NCBI RefSeq assembly: GCF_020509005.1
Contig: NC_063013.1
Span: 4,402,001 to 4,466,000, forward strand
Source: Fulvia fulva
Taxonomy: Eukaryota; Ascomycota; Dothideomycetes; Mycosphaerellales; Mycosphaerellaceae
Length of the DNA stretch: 64,000 nucleotides
Reading direction: 5' to 3'
The position numbers and the translations under genes are program-made. Shown one piece after another: positions 21,790 through 34,087 of this stretch. The notes below the pieces were generated by a model that worked only from the letters and a program-made list of their open reading frames with translations, did no database searches and had not been told where the DNA came from. Position 1 is the stretch's first letter. Each line of letters opens with the position of its first letter.

Positions 21790-24766
21790 TCTGTCCCTAC
21801 CTTCTATATACTCTATAGGGAGACTATAATAGTAGCCCCCCCGAATAAAGCTAAGTTCCTACGAAGCCGTAGCAGTTCTATATATCGAGGATGTTTAGCT
21901 TTAGTACTAGGCCTAGGCCTAATATTATAGTCGATACACTATTAGTAAGCCCCGTCGAAGAGCTTAGATTCGAAGAGCCTGCCGATATTGACTTCTAGGC
22001 CGTCTACGCGGGCGTAGTATTCTTCGATTACTTAACGATTAAAGATGATATGTTGAATAGGTTCCTATAAGGTATCCTACTTAGGGCAACCTTGCTATTC
22101 GACTTTATACTTGATTAGCGGTAGTCCTTTAACGTCGTTAGGCTCTACGCGGATTCCCCGGATCTTACGGACGGTATAGTCGTTTAAAGGTAGGTTAATA
22201 GGCTCGTCGACTTCTACTTTATCGGGAGGACCTAGTATATCTTAGTTTTAGTTCGGGAATAGGTCCTTAGCCGACGGCCGAAGGCGTACGGGATAGAAGA
22301 CGTCGTAGATCTTTATGTTCGTAGGAAGAGCTAGACGGTAGGCGTATAAACTAATACGCTCGGTGATCTTAAAAGGACCTAGGTTCTTCTAGTTCAGCTT
22401 CTTAGAGGGGCGGTCCGTCTTAATATTCTTAGAGTTAAGGTAGACTATATCGCCTACTTAGTAGTCGGGAGCTAGCTAGCGACGACGATTGGCTTGATCC
22501 TCGTAGATTGCTTATACGTACACTATCTCGTCGTGAACTTCTTTATAGATCTATAAGAGTATAGTAGCGAACTCGTCTACTACTTGCTCGTTTACGTCTT
22601 TAGTAGGCGGGAGAGGTTCTTCTAGTTCTATACCTATACGAGGGTAGTAACCTCTCGTAGTATAGAAGGGAGAGTAGCTAGTAGTCTCCGAGTCCTAGTT
22701 ACGAGTAGCGAACTCTACCGTAGGGATATACTAAGGCCAATCCTTCTAGTAGTAGTCGACGAAGTAACGAAGGACCTACTCGAGGATAGCGTTCGTAGTT
22801 TCGGTCTAGCCGTCGGTCTGTAGCTAAAAACTGGTCGAGAGGTTATACTTAATGCCTAGGATAGTATATAGACGCTTCTAGAAGTACGAGATGAACTAGG
22901 TGCCTCTATTAGAGGTGATGCTATCCGGGAGGCCTTAAAAGCGCTAGACGAATTCGTAGAATAAGCGAGTAGTCTCCTTTACGGTTATACTCTAGTACGG
23001 GATTATGTACCGGTCCTTAGAGTAACGGTCTACGATTACTAGAAGGGCCTTTACTTTTACGCCGCTAAAGGTCTTACCGTAAGGAAGATCGGTAATAAAG
23101 TCTATAGTAATGTACTTCTACGGACGATTAGGAGCCGGGAGAGGGTATAAGAGACCGTAGGGGCGGTAGCGATTAGCTTTAGCTCTTCGGTAAGTAGCGT
23201 AGTTTAGTACGTAGCGGCGGACGTCCTTCTAGGAATACGGCTACTAGTAATACCTAGCGAGGAGCTTATAGGTCTTAGCTACGCCTAGGTAACCCCTAGA
23301 GGCGGAGTCGTAGATAATTTGAAGAATCTTAGCTCGGATATTAGAGCCTTCGGGCTACGGTACGTAAAGCTTCTTACGGAAGTAGACGACACCTTCCTAG
23401 AGCTCGTACTCGGATAGCGAGAAGCCCGGGAATGTCCTCGCGCTAGATTCAAGGGCCTGAACTAACTCTTAGGCGTCTATATCGGTATTATACGCTATTC
23501 GTACTCGTACTATAATGCCTTCGGGCTACTCCTTATTATTAAACCCCTTAAAGTCTAATTCGGATAAGCCGTCGGTCGTTACTAAGCCCTCTTTATCGTC
23601 GTTCAAGTCCTTAGTATCCGAGGCGTATTCTTTAGGCTCGGATTTATCGTCACTCTCGTTAAGGTAGGTAGGAGCGAGTACGAGAGTAGTAAAGGAAGCG
23701 GCGAGCGTAGGCTAGCCGTTCGATAGGTACTCTCGAAGCTCGGAAGAGAGGTTATACTCTTTAATAACTTATTACTCTACGATTTGCCGGCCCCCTCTTC
23801 GATTAACTAGAGAGTTACTAGGGCGGCGGGTAAGGGCGTCGGCTATCGAGTTGGCTTTACCGGGCGTATACAAGATTATAAAGTTGAACCGGGAGAGGAA
23901 CTCGCTCTAGCGGGCCTAGCGACGATTAAGTAGCTTGCTCTTTATAAAGTAGACGAGGTTCTTATAGTCGGAGCTTACTTAGACGGGTATAGTAGAGCCT
24001 TCGAGCTCGGGGCGCTACTCTTCGAAAGCTTTAACGATAGCGAGAAGCTCCTTATCGTAGATCTCGTAGTTATACTCCGTAGCGGTCATCTTCTTAGAGA
24101 GGAAGGCGATAGGTAACTAGGGGGATTTAGGCGAGCGGCGTTATAGTAGGACACCGCCTACTACGCCGTCGGATACGTCGGTCTCTATACGGGTCTCTAG
24201 TTCGAAATCGAAGTGCTATAGAAGCGGGTTCTTAATAAACTTCGCTTTAAGCAAGTTAAAAGCCTCCTAGTATTCGTCGGTCTAGGCGAACTTCTTACCC
24301 TTACGCGTAAGCTTCGTTAAAGGGCGTACTACGCCCGAAAATACGTAGATAAAGCGGCGGTAGAAGTTAGTAAAGCCTAGGAAACCCTAGACCTCTTTAA
24401 CGTTCGTAGAAGCATCCTATTCGACGATAGCGTCGATCTTCTCTTAGTCTATCTTAATGCCGTCTACGGTAATAATTAAACTAAGGAACTTGACTTCGGT
24501 CTTCTTAAACTCGTACTTGTCGATATCGAGCTATAAGCCGGCGTCTACGAGCTTCTAAAGGACCTTATAGACGTGCTCGTAGTGCTCCTCCTTAGTCTCG
24601 CTATAGACTAGGATGTCGTCGATGTAGGTAGTATAGAACTGATCGAGGAACTCCTAAAGGATATTATTAATAAAGTTCTAGAAGGTACTAGGCCCGTTAT
24701 AAACGCCGAAGGGCATAACGAGCGACTCGAACAGCCCGTAGCGAGTACGGAAGGCTATAAGAAACT
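21790..24766 (-). pseudogene. Gypsy-6 pol: RT C-terminal half to chromodomain, broken
   Basis: From right to left: RT from [10 protein letters not shown] with [14 protein letters not shown] and an intact catalytic YIDD (24615-24626), then [12 protein letters not shown]; RNase H (about 23920-24200) with [26 protein letters not shown] and LNRRQAR; integrase zinc region (23170-23340), core with ITIDFITDLP, DRYSKDRY and SNRGTQF (the second catalytic Asp now Asn), YLALPTNIK-type GPF module; chromodomain (about 22000-22190) with YTVRKIRG, LIKYKVE and EEYYARVDG. Cage Trp codons read TAG at 22095-22097, 22077-22079 and 22065-22067. This is the only RT in the window with its Asp-Asp pair intact, but stops elsewhere make it inactive. 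Confidence 0.88.
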
Positions 24767-25505
24767 CTCTTGTTCCAATCTCACTCTTATAGACACTAGC
24801 GTACTAGGCGAGTCTTTTATAGACTATAAACTCGCAATCTCTCTTAACCTCGAACCCTAGGAACTAAAGTACCCTTGTACCCTTAAACTCTTTAACGGCA
24901 CGGAGACTACTACTAGTAAGATTACTTATGTTATATACACGTTAATCACCCTCGGAGGCAAGCGTATATCGATCACTAGCTTCCTTACGTCCCTACCGTA
25001 TTAGAAGTTTATCCTCGGCCTCTCCTAGTTTAGACGATACCGACCTATTATCGACTAGACTTCCCTTACTATTAGCTTCCCTCTAGAAGTTCCTCCGGTA
25101 CCTCCGCCTTCTCCGCCGCCTTAGCGAGGTCCTAAGTATACTAAGATCTTCTAGGTAAACGCCGCTACCTTTACTACTACTACTAAGTAGCCTAAAGCTT
25201 AAGTCTTCGCCGCCTCTCTCCGCGATATCGACATCGCCCTCGAGAAGCTCGATAAGAAGCGTATACCTACCGACCCTACTACGAAGGTCCCTCCTTAGGC
25301 ACACTATATCCTCTACGTATTCGATACTAAAGCCGTAGACGAGCTACCTCCTTATCGCCCTTACGACTATAAGATTGAGCTAGAAGAAGGTATATAGACA
25401 CCGTTCGGACCGCTATATTCTATGTCCCGAGAAGAGCTTATCGTCCTTAAGAGATACCTCGAAGAGAACCTAAAGAAGGGGTTTATTCAAGCGAGCCGTT
25501 CTTAG
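24767..25505 (+). pseudogene. Gypsy-7: protease to RT N-terminus, fragment
   Basis: The plus frame starts at [18 protein letters not shown], matching the aspartic protease active site (consensus LIDSGASxxFI), with Asp kept and Gly lost. It runs through ITLGGKR and FILGLS to a linker rich in Pro, then [41 protein letters not shown], the standard entry of Ty3/Gypsy RT. It stops there at about 25505. CpA and TpG are less depleted than in neighbouring elements. With the opposite-strand Gypsy-6 it covers most of one pol, lacking roughly 75 codons of RT. Confidence 0.8.
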
Positions 25506-25639
25506 ATACCTAGAGAACGTAACGCGGCGACATTATTAGTAGGTAGTCGCGCGCTCGTAGACAGTTAGGATATAGGCACCGTTACGCCTCCCCCGAACCT
25601 AGATAATATAACTTTATAAATAGCGAACGGCGGTATACT

Positions 25640-27640
25640 ACCGCTACCTAAGCCTAAGGGCAAAAGTAAGTAGCGTATATCTCTTTTCCCCGACCTCTCC
25701 TCTTTTCCTTAGAGTTAGATATAGGACGACAACCGGCGGGTTATAGTAGACACCGGTGTCGCGCTATAATAAGAGTTTAATAAAGCTTACTAGAAGGCCT
25801 TCGAGCGAGAAGAAGGTAGTAAGATTAACTTTATAGAACTGTTCGAGTTTAAGCTTAAAGAGAACCTAGGCGGCGACCTAGACGAGGTATATCTATTACT
25901 CGACGAGGCAGAACACATTCTCGCATCCGAATACTAGAATGTTACCCTAGATAACCTTACGACCCTTACATCCTAATACCCGAAGACTACCTACGACTTC
26001 GTACTATAAGTAGTTAATACGGCGATTACTAAGGGTAGACAACTCGATATAATAGAGCGAGCTAACGACCTCTAGAACACCTAGTACACTACGCTATATA
26101 CCGAATACGACCGCGTCTATAAGATGCTACGAAGTAAAGAGCTTATTATATAGAAAATAGTAGTAGATCTTAAGAGTAAGAAGGATTACGACCTAGCTAA
26201 GTTATAAGAGCTAGAGAAGAAATATAAGGAAGCTAATAACCTATATAAGTAGTTTAGCGAGATCTACGAGAAGGAGAAGAAGAAGGTATAAGATGCTAAG
26301 GCGAATAACTAGGCCCTATAACAAGAAGTCGATAACCTAAAGGCTCGGCTTAAGGTAGGAGATACTATATAGAACGGAGGTAGGGGCCGCTTAGGCCGCC
26401 GACCCTCTCGTTCCCGCCTACGCGAGACCTTACTCGAGTAGCTATTACGTAGGTATCGCGAAGCTACTAGTAGAGGTGGCGGTAGCGGTAGTAGTAATAA
26501 CAATAGAGACGACGATAACCGTAGTAATAATAGCCGAGGACGGGATAACGACCGTCCGCGACTAGGACCTAATAATAATAGTCGTGACTCGAGAATACGT
26601 AATACCCGTACCTAGATACTACTAGTTAACCTTCTAGAACGTCTCTTAACTATTAACCGCACCCTTACTTACGGTATAGAGATCGGTAAGGGTATGCCTA
26701 ACCCTAAGTACTTTAAGAACGATAACGACCCTAATTTCGATAGCTAGTATAGTAGTGTTCTCCTAAAGCTAACTATAGTAACCTTCCGTACTAAGGTAGA
26801 TAGTCTACGCTTTATATATAGGTAGACGTAAGGTAATCCTTAGCGAAGTATTAAGCCGAGGATCCCTATACCTAGACAGTAGTCCTTTAACGAGTTTAAG
26901 ACTAGAGAAGAGTTATTAGATTAGATAATACGCTAATATAGTATACGTAATAAAGGAACTAAGGCTATAGTTAATATTGCTACCTATAAGTAAGAATAAG
27001 GCGAAACCTTTATAGCCTTCTATACCCGCTACTCGAAGTTACGCGCCTAGATATTATAGACCGATAAGACCGAGCTTATACTGTTTCGTAACCGACTAAA
27101 CCGTAAGTACTTTATTAAGACCTTCTACGACCGCGAAGTCGACCGCCGCCTAGATAGTATATAAGACGTTATCGAGGAGTATACTATACTAGACGAGAGC
27201 TTCTACGAGATAGATCGACTATACCCGTAGAAGGAGCGCCCCCGTAGTAATAGTAACTCGAACGGTAATAGCGGCTAGAATAACTAGAATAACGGTAACG
27301 TAGTTACTAGTACCGCTACCGGTATAGTAGGTGCCTTAGTATAGCGCCTACTATAGTACGCTAGTACTAAGAAGAAGGAGGATCTACCGACATATCTATA
27401 GAACCTACCTACGCTTAACCGTAAGTAGCGCGAAGACCTTAAGAAGTAGGGTAAGTACTACCGCTACCGTATAGGTTCTTACGTATCGACTAACCCTAAA
27501 TACCTAATATATAGGTACGATAGCGACTATCGCCTACCGCGTCTACGTAATACTACGCCGAATCCGAACGTAAACCTTAGTTCCCTAGCCGCCGATCCGT
27601 AGTAGGGAAATAGCACGACCGCTACCTAAGCGTAGTAGAT
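25640..27640 (+). pseudogene. Gypsy-8 gag, broken
   Basis: The plus frame gives an N-terminal helical region (about 25990-26350) with TEYDRVYKMLRSKE, LQELEKKYKEANNLYKQF and EIYEKEKKKVQDAK, a strong coiled-coil candidate, then an Arg/Ser/Asn-rich linker (26390-26620). The capsid-like part (26640-27200) has FNEFKTREELLDQIIRQY and ETFIAFYTRYSKLRAQI, typical of Ty3/Gypsy capsid. An Asn/Gly-rich tail (27240-27320) and a basic region follow. A clear CCHC knuckle is not visible. TAG/TAA codons interrupt throughout. Confidence 0.78.
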
Positions 27641-27649
27641 AGCGGTCAC

Positions 27650-30600
27650 CCGAACTTCCTAGGATAGAAAGAGTATAAGATTAAGAGACACGGAATGTAA
27701 GAGACGGTAATAGACTATAGTAAGGAGCTTAAGATATCGGTATACGCACTAGATAAGTAATAGCTAGCTATATACCCTTATATAGTATTACCCGTAATAA
27801 TATAGTATAGAAAGGCTCGAGGCCTTATAGATTCTACTTTACCTCTCTCTTTCTTAACTAGAAATTTATACGTAAATATATATACCCCTAATCCCTTTGA
27901 CGTAAAGCCGACGACTAATACTAGGAGATAGAACGGCCACTACGCGGCAGATTATATACGCGGCCCTTATAGACGTAGTTATCGGCGATTATTACGAGTA
28001 AATGTTATACTACGTTACCGACCTCGAATACGATATTATCTTTAGCCTACCGTAGCTTATAGCGTATAACCTAAATATCTTCTAGGAGATAGGCGAGGTG
28101 ATATTCAGATCGGATTACTACTTTAGTCACTGTCTATAGAATAAGACATCGATAATAGTATAATCCCTAAACTACCGCGAGAAGAAGAAGTAGGCACTAG
28201 TACGGTACGGACTAGAGCCCTTTACTAGAGAAGTAGCGAGCTTTATAGTAGGAGGGGCAGAGCTAAACGTCTTATTATATAACCTAGAAGACATAGACGA
28301 TAAAGAAGTAGACTACTAGGGCGTTTCTTAACGCGCGTAGGGGATGTACGCGTACCGGCCTAGGGCTAAGTACTTCTATATTATGCCTACTAGGCGTAAG
28401 AGGGACGGCGGAGAGCTTAAGCTAAGTGTAATAGCTACTAATAATCTAGACCAATTCTTAAACAAGTAGTTCAATCATAACCCGAAGGAGAAGTTACCGC
28501 CGATATACTACGATATTACGGACGCTTTCTTAGCTAAGGATTATAAATGACTCCTACCTTACCGACTAGGCGTAGATCATAAGATTTATATTAAGCCTAA
28601 TAGTCTATAAGAGCCACTATACCGTAAGCCCTACGGCCTAGCTAAGAAGGAGAACGAGGTAGTTAAGAAATAGCTAGACGAGCAAATATCTAAAGGGAAG
28701 GTACGGAAAGTAGGGTAAAAGACGAGCTAGTCTCCTATACTAGTGCTAGTAGTACGTAAGCCTAGAGGTAGGCTACGTGTTTATATCGACTATAGAGGAT
28801 TGAATACGATCACTATTAAGAACCGGTATCCGATTCCCTTAATATAAGAGACGCTTAACCGTATATACGGTAAGAAGTACTTTACGAAGCTAGACATTAT
28901 AGTAGGCTTTAATAAGTTACGGATAGCGAAAGGGCACGAGTAGTTAACGGCGTTTACGATACGATACGGTATCTACGAGTATCTAGTGTTACTATTCGGC
29001 TTGTATAACGGACTAGTATCGTTCTAATTATATATTAATAAGGTCTTATAAGAACACCTAGACGACTTTATGTCGGCCTACCTAGATAACGTACTTATCT
29101 TTAGTAACACCTTAGAGGAGTATATTGAACACGTATAGAAGGTTCTTACTAAGCTACGCAATATAGGACTTATACTAGACATCGACAAAAGCGAATTCTA
29201 CTAATAGAAGGTAAAGTATCTTAGGCTAATTATAACCCCTAACGGTATCGAGATAGACCCCGAGAAACTCGAATATATTCAGACATAGGAAGCTCCTAAG
29301 AACCTAAAGGATGCCTAGGCCTTCCTTAGATTCACTAACTTCTATAGGCGGTTTATCGAAGCATTTTCGCGTATAGCTACTCCTCTTATAAACCTGACTA
29401 AGTCGGACGGACTAAGCAATTATAAGAACAGAAGGATTTAATAGTCACTAGATTGCTAACGAGCCTTTGACAATTTGAAAGCTACGTTTAGTAAAGCCGG
29501 CATACTCGTACATTACGTACTAGGTAGGGAAATAGTAGTAGAGACAGATTCTTTAGATTTTATAAACGCCGGCGTACTTTCGTAGTATAACGAGAATAGT
29601 ATACTACATCCTATAGCCTTCTACTCGAAGAAGTTAAGTCTATAGGAGTGTAATTATAAAATCTATAATAAGGAACTATTAGCTATTATCAAGGCTTTTA
29701 AGGAATAGAGACCCGAGCTCGCCTACGAGGTAGATAATAAGGACTTATAGCTAGTCAAGATTTATACCGACTATAAGAACCTAGAATACTTTATAAAGAC
29801 AAAGTAGCTTAATCGGCGACAAGCGCGTTAGGCTAAGTTCTTGTTATAGTTTAACTTTAAGATAATATACCGTCTAGGACTTTCAGGTATAAAGCTAGAC
29901 AGCCTAACGAGACGTAGCTAGGACCTTCCGTAAGGGGTAGACGACCCTCGGAACTAGTATTAGCATTAGACATTACTACCTCCTAAGCGATTGCTTAAGA
30001 TCGCCTTACTATAGGTAATAGTAGAAGATACGCCGGAAGAAGAGGAACTAGTATAGCTAAACCCTAAAGCTGAAGAGTTTATACCTATAGAACGAGATAC
30101 GCCTACTAAATAACCGGCGACGCGTAAAAGTGAACAACCGGCGACGCGTAAAAGTTAGCGGGAAACCGAACTCGAGTATTAAATATCGACGGCGTATATA
30201 ACCGATAACGAGCTTAAGACCGCGATTAAGGACCTATAGAAAGACCGCACTCCTATACTACTATAGAGAGCGAAGATTTACCTAGTATACTATAAAGTAG
30301 ATAGCGACCTACTATATATTCGAAATCAATACGACGGCTAGAGCTTATAGGTACTAAATGACTAAGCCTTATAGACTAGGATAATCAAGATAAACTATAA
30401 CGCTCTAGTAGTAGGCTATCTAGGACGAGGTTGTACTTATTAACTCGTAGCACGTAAATTCTACTAGCCTAGATTAGCGAGATCCGTACGTAGATATACC
30501 GCGAATTGCCGTACCTACCGTATAACAAAATCTCTATACTCCTAGCTACTAGGATTATTATAGCCACTTCCTATTCTAGATCGGCCTTAGAAACACATTA

Positions 30601-32170
30601 TAGTCGACTTCGTTATCGGACTCCTAGATAGCACTCTTAACGGTATAGTCTATAACAATATTATAACCGTTACTAATAGGCTTACTAAGGAAGTCGAGCT
30701 GATCCCTATTAGCGCGATAATAGTATAGAATATAGTAAGGCTTTTCCTTAAATATGTGTTCTATTAGCGCGGGTTTCCTAACACTATTACATTAGACCGT
30801 AGCAAGTAGTAGGTTACTACCTTCTAGAAGAAACTCTATAAGATGCTCCGTATAAATCGTAAGCTAAGTTCTTCGTATTACCTAGAAACTAATAGACAGT
30901 CAGAACGTACTAACTAGGCGATAGAATAGTATCTTCGTATGTTTACTAATAAGGTATAGGATGACTAGGCAGAATAGCTATGCCTTACTTAGTTCGCGAT
31001 CAATAATTACCTATCTAAGACTACTAGTATATCGCCGTTCTATACTACCTTAGGCTATAACCCTAAGTTTATAGAGCGAGTTGACCTAAACGCTAGAAAG
31101 GAGGGAGGACTGACTACTCTCTAGCGACTAGATACGCGATTAGTAGAAACTTTTATACGTCGAATTTACGAGCTTTATAAGCACCTTTAAGAGAATATAC
31201 GAATGTTATAAGCTCTCTAAGTAGAAGTAGCAAACCGCTACCGAAGCATTCCTCTAGACTATAAGGTAGGTAATTAGGTATATCTTAGTACTAAGAACAT
31301 CCGTACGACTCGACTATCTAAGAAGCTAGATAGGAGATATACCGGCCCTTACTAGATTATAGAAGTTATACCGGCTAGACTCTCTTATCGACTAAAACTA
31401 TTAGACGCTCTAGTAGGACTTAATAACTACTTCTATACCTTACTACTATAACGAGCCGACCACCCCGATTTCCTACTACTTTAAGGGTAGTATCTAGCGC
31501 CGCTACTACCGATAACTATCGAACCTAATACTACCGAGGCTAATGTAGTAGCCGATATAGTAGTAGCACCTACGTATATATACGAGGTAGAAAAGATCCT
31601 TAATATGTACACCCGTAAGCGGGTAGGTAAGGTAAAGAAGGGGTATAAGCGTAAGGTAGATATATAGTATAAGGTGAAATAGGCTAGATATTAGAACGAG
31701 GAGGATAGTAAGACCTAGTAACCTATAGAGGACATCCTTAAACACGTAGCCGCCGCTATTATAGACTTTTACTATAACCGGCCGGAGTTATCTACGCCTA
31801 TAGGCTTCGTAGCTCTATCTAACTAGTGCCTACTAGCTACTAAGGTACTCGGGCTTAATACGATTAGGGTCATTCCGAAAGACACCTAAGTAGAGCCTAT
31901 AGAGCCTATAATAATACCTAACTTTAGTTATAAGGATTAGAAGCGAGTACTAGCCGAAGATAGACTTAGGTCTTAGTTAAGCTAGCTAACTAGGCAATAT
32001 GTTTCTCGAAGGAAGCCGGTTAAGGATAGTCTTAATAGAGCGAATACGATGTTATCGGACGACGATAGGGCACTAGAGGATAATTAGGCGTTCGCGCGAT
32101 TATAGAGCTCGATAGGCAAGTAGCCTTCTAAGGTATATAACGCTCAGAGGACTAAGGCGTGTTTTAGGAG
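27650..32170 (+). pseudogene. Gypsy-8 pol with chromodomain, broken
   Basis: Protease: GLIDSTLPLSFLTRN near 27810. RT (28500-29400): [75 protein letters not shown]; the catalytic YLDD reads YLDN (29079-29090). RNase H (29480-29830): ETDSLDF, ECNYKIYNKELLAIIKAF, LNRRQARQAKFL. Integrase: zinc region (30350-30480), core (30590-31060) with IIVDFVIGLLD and RTNQAIEQYLR, GPY module DRRYTGPYQIIEV near 31330. Chromodomain (31580-31790): YEVEKILN, YKVK then Trp positions as TAG at 31680-31682, 31692-31694 and 31716-31718, and AAIIDFYYNRPE. Stops are frequent. Confidence 0.9.
30111..30158 (+). repeat. 24-bp in-frame tandem duplication in Gypsy-8
   Basis: Two 24-bp units (30111-30134, 30135-30158) encode PATRKS twice between RNase H and integrase. 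The first unit begins TAA and the second CAA, so one carries the RIP-type change and the other does not. Confidence 0.85.
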
Positions 32171-32178
32171 GGGGGTAC

Positions 32179-32362
32179 TATTACGGGTAGCCCGTGACCC
32201 CTTACTATAGCTACGTCGGCCCGGCTAAACCGCGAACCTTTCGTATTAGGTTAGCGCGGCTTAGCTTTACTTTATAACTTCGCCGCGCCTCGCGCTCCTC
32301 TTTCGTAGCTTCGTAGAACAATAACTATCTCGTTCGGACCCTATAGTACGCGCGCCCTTATA
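32179..32362 (+). repeat. Gypsy-8 3' LTR
   Basis: This starts TATTACGGG (probably TGTTACGGG) after the polypurine tract and ends CCCTTATA where the Gypsy-5 integrase frame resumes. It is 184 bp by those limits. No partner LTR is in the window. Confidence 0.65.
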
Positions 32363-33790
32363 CGTAAGATCTTGACCGGCTATTACTCTAAGACTAATAG
32401 TTAAAGCGAGAATACTAATAAGATAATAGAACAGTACCTACGTACGTTTACTAGTTACGCTTAGGATAACTAGCTAGATTAGCTCCTACTTATAGAGTTC
32501 ACTATAAACGACTACGTCTCTAAAACGACTAGCGTAAGTCCTTTTATAGCAAATATTAGTAAGAACCTACGTTATATAATTACTAAACTTAATCTCTCTA
32601 TATAACTACTTCCGTATAAATAGCGATTAGACGTAGAGTCTATAAATATATTTGTATAACGTATAATAGACCTTAGGTATAAGCTACGAGACTCTATAGT
32701 AATAGTATAAGTATCGTAAGCTAAATATACTAATAAGTATAGAACGATTATACTACGGTACGAAGTCGGAGACCTAGTATACGTTAGTATACGTAACTAG
32801 CGTACTAAGCGCCTATTAAAGAAACATAATTACCGCTATACTAGACTATACGTAGTTACTAAGGTACTACTATACGATACGTACCGTCTAGACCTCCCTC
32901 GGTCCCTAAGTAACCTCTATAACGGCTTTTACGCTAACTTACTAATGCCTATATACGTACTAATACTAGGATAAGTATAGCTACCTCCGGCCCCGATCGA
33001 GGTAGAAGATAATAACGGAGATATAAGTACGTATTAGCTTCTAGATATAGTACTTAACGTAAAGAGCACATTGCCGCTAGGCCTAGCGCTACGCGGTAGG
33101 AGGAAGGAACGAAGGTATAAATACCTTATATAATAGGTAGGTTATAGTAAGCCTACCTAGGAGCCCGCCGAGGAGTTAATAGATACTACTACCGCCTCTA
33201 TCGCGGACTTCTACTATAACTATCCTACGAAGGATAGGCTAGCTAGCTTTACGCCGCTACTAGGGTAGATTCCTAATAAGGATATACCCGAAGACGTTAT
33301 GATCGGCGAAGTAATAAACGCTTTAGCCGCGAACGCTTCGTTAATAGTTACGTCTAACCCGGTAACTATAGGTAGGCTACGTAAGTTATTTACGTAGGTA
33401 CCTATAGCTCTTCCGGTAGTTACGTATTACGAACCTAACACTAGTACTTATAATAGCCCGTAGGCGGCTACTTTTAGAAAGATAACCGTTAGTAGGTAAG
33501 CGCCGGATATACGTTAATATAAGTAGTACCGTAGCTCTTCCTCGACTTAAGTAATAGCTACTATAACGGACTTCTTCGCGGAGTTTATATATCGCTACGA
33601 TAGAAACGAAATTACGACTCGTATAGGCTAGGTTAGCTACCGCGGAGGATACGATAATACTAAGATTAATAAATACGATACCGGACTAACGGAGATAGAT
33701 AAGATAGATAATATAGAGGATAATATATAGGATAACGCCGCGTTTATAGCGGCTATACTACGAGCTTAAGGGACTAAGCGCGATTTTGAA
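32363..33790 (+). pseudogene. Gypsy-5 integrase C-terminus and chromodomain, broken
   Basis: Sequence resumes just beyond the Gypsy-8 3' LTR at KILTGYY and TNSQSEN (family: STAYHPQTDGQSERTN, around the catalytic Glu), then IIEQYLR, YEVGDLVYVS and YRLDLP of the integrase C-terminal module. A chromodomain follows at about 33070-33230 with RYKYLI, VGYSKPT, EPAEELI and SIADFYYNYPTK. Expected cage Trp codons at 33134-33136 and 33158-33160 read TAG. An unassigned tail of some 190 residues runs to the polypurine tract. The integrase zinc region and most of its core are missing. Confidence 0.82.
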
Positions 33791-33800
33791 GGGGGGGTAG

Positions 33801-33961
33801 TGTCACGGCCCTAGGCCTAGTAAATGTCTAGCTAGTACGTAGGTCACGTGACCGCGCGTACTAGCGTAGTACCTCGGCTTATATATAGCCTCGGTATACC
33901 TCGCGCTCCTCTTTCCTACGTACCTAGCTACTTTATATTAATACGACTATAAACCGTTATA
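33801..33961 (+). repeat. Gypsy-5 3' LTR
   Basis: This is the same length as the 5' LTR (161 bp). The end is CCGTTATA, a CA to TA change compared with the 5' copy. Confidence 0.93.
33842..33853. promoter_or_regulatory. CACGTG palindrome in Gypsy-5 3' LTR
   Basis: This is the same GGTCACGTGACC at the equivalent place in the 3' LTR, also unmutated. Confidence 0.55.
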
Positions 33962-34087
33962 AGTTAGGGTATAACGTACGTACCTATTAAGTAGACTTAC
34001 TAGATAGCGGAGAATCTAAAGAGGAATTATCCTCCTAGTAACGATTCTATAGGATGTCGTCGTATTAAGATACCGTCGTAATTAAAG

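Larger units (their letters stand above)
21312..24766 (-). mobile_element. Gypsy-6, 3' half of a chromodomain Ty3/Gypsy element
   Basis: This is the minus-strand 3' half: a 445-bp LTR at 21312-21756 and pol from mid-RT to chromodomain. It ends abruptly at 24766 inside RT (the AFRTRYG motif). Directly beyond, in the opposite orientation, lies a protease-RT N-terminal piece (Gypsy-7) that could be the missing half after an inversion. It is less mutated than Gypsy-1 or Gypsy-2. Confidence 0.87.
25506..32362 (+). mobile_element. Gypsy-8, chromodomain Ty3/Gypsy element lacking its 5' LTR
   Basis: This is nearly a full element on the plus strand: gag, protease, RT, RNase H, integrase, chromodomain, a polypurine tract (AGGAGGGGGGTAC ending 32178) and a 3' LTR (32179-32362). 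No copy of that LTR is found upstream; the left edge follows Gypsy-7 directly. The right edge sits in the Gypsy-5 integrase frame, so Gypsy-8 inserted into Gypsy-5 and later lost its 5' LTR. Confidence 0.88.
18688..33961 (+). mobile_element. Gypsy-5, chromodomain Ty3/Gypsy element with nested debris
   Basis: Two 161-bp LTRs (18688-18848, 33801-33961) bound it. It sits in pogo-1 with 5-bp flanks AGTCG and AGTTA; pogo-2 has AGTCG at the same place, so the right copy has changed at two bases. Own sequence remains only at 18688-19930 (LTR, leader, gag N-terminus) and 32363-33961 (integrase C-terminus, chromodomain, LTR). A polypurine tract GAAGGGGGGGTAG (33788-33800) precedes the 3' LTR. The middle, with most of gag, protease, RT and the integrase core, is replaced by Copia-2, Gypsy-6, Gypsy-7 and Gypsy-8. 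Confidence 0.9.

Noticed and set aside
31506..31745. 79-codon open frame, minus strand
   Set aside because: It is antisense to the Gypsy-8 integrase C-terminus and chromodomain; no TAG arises on that strand where the sense strand has CTA codons.
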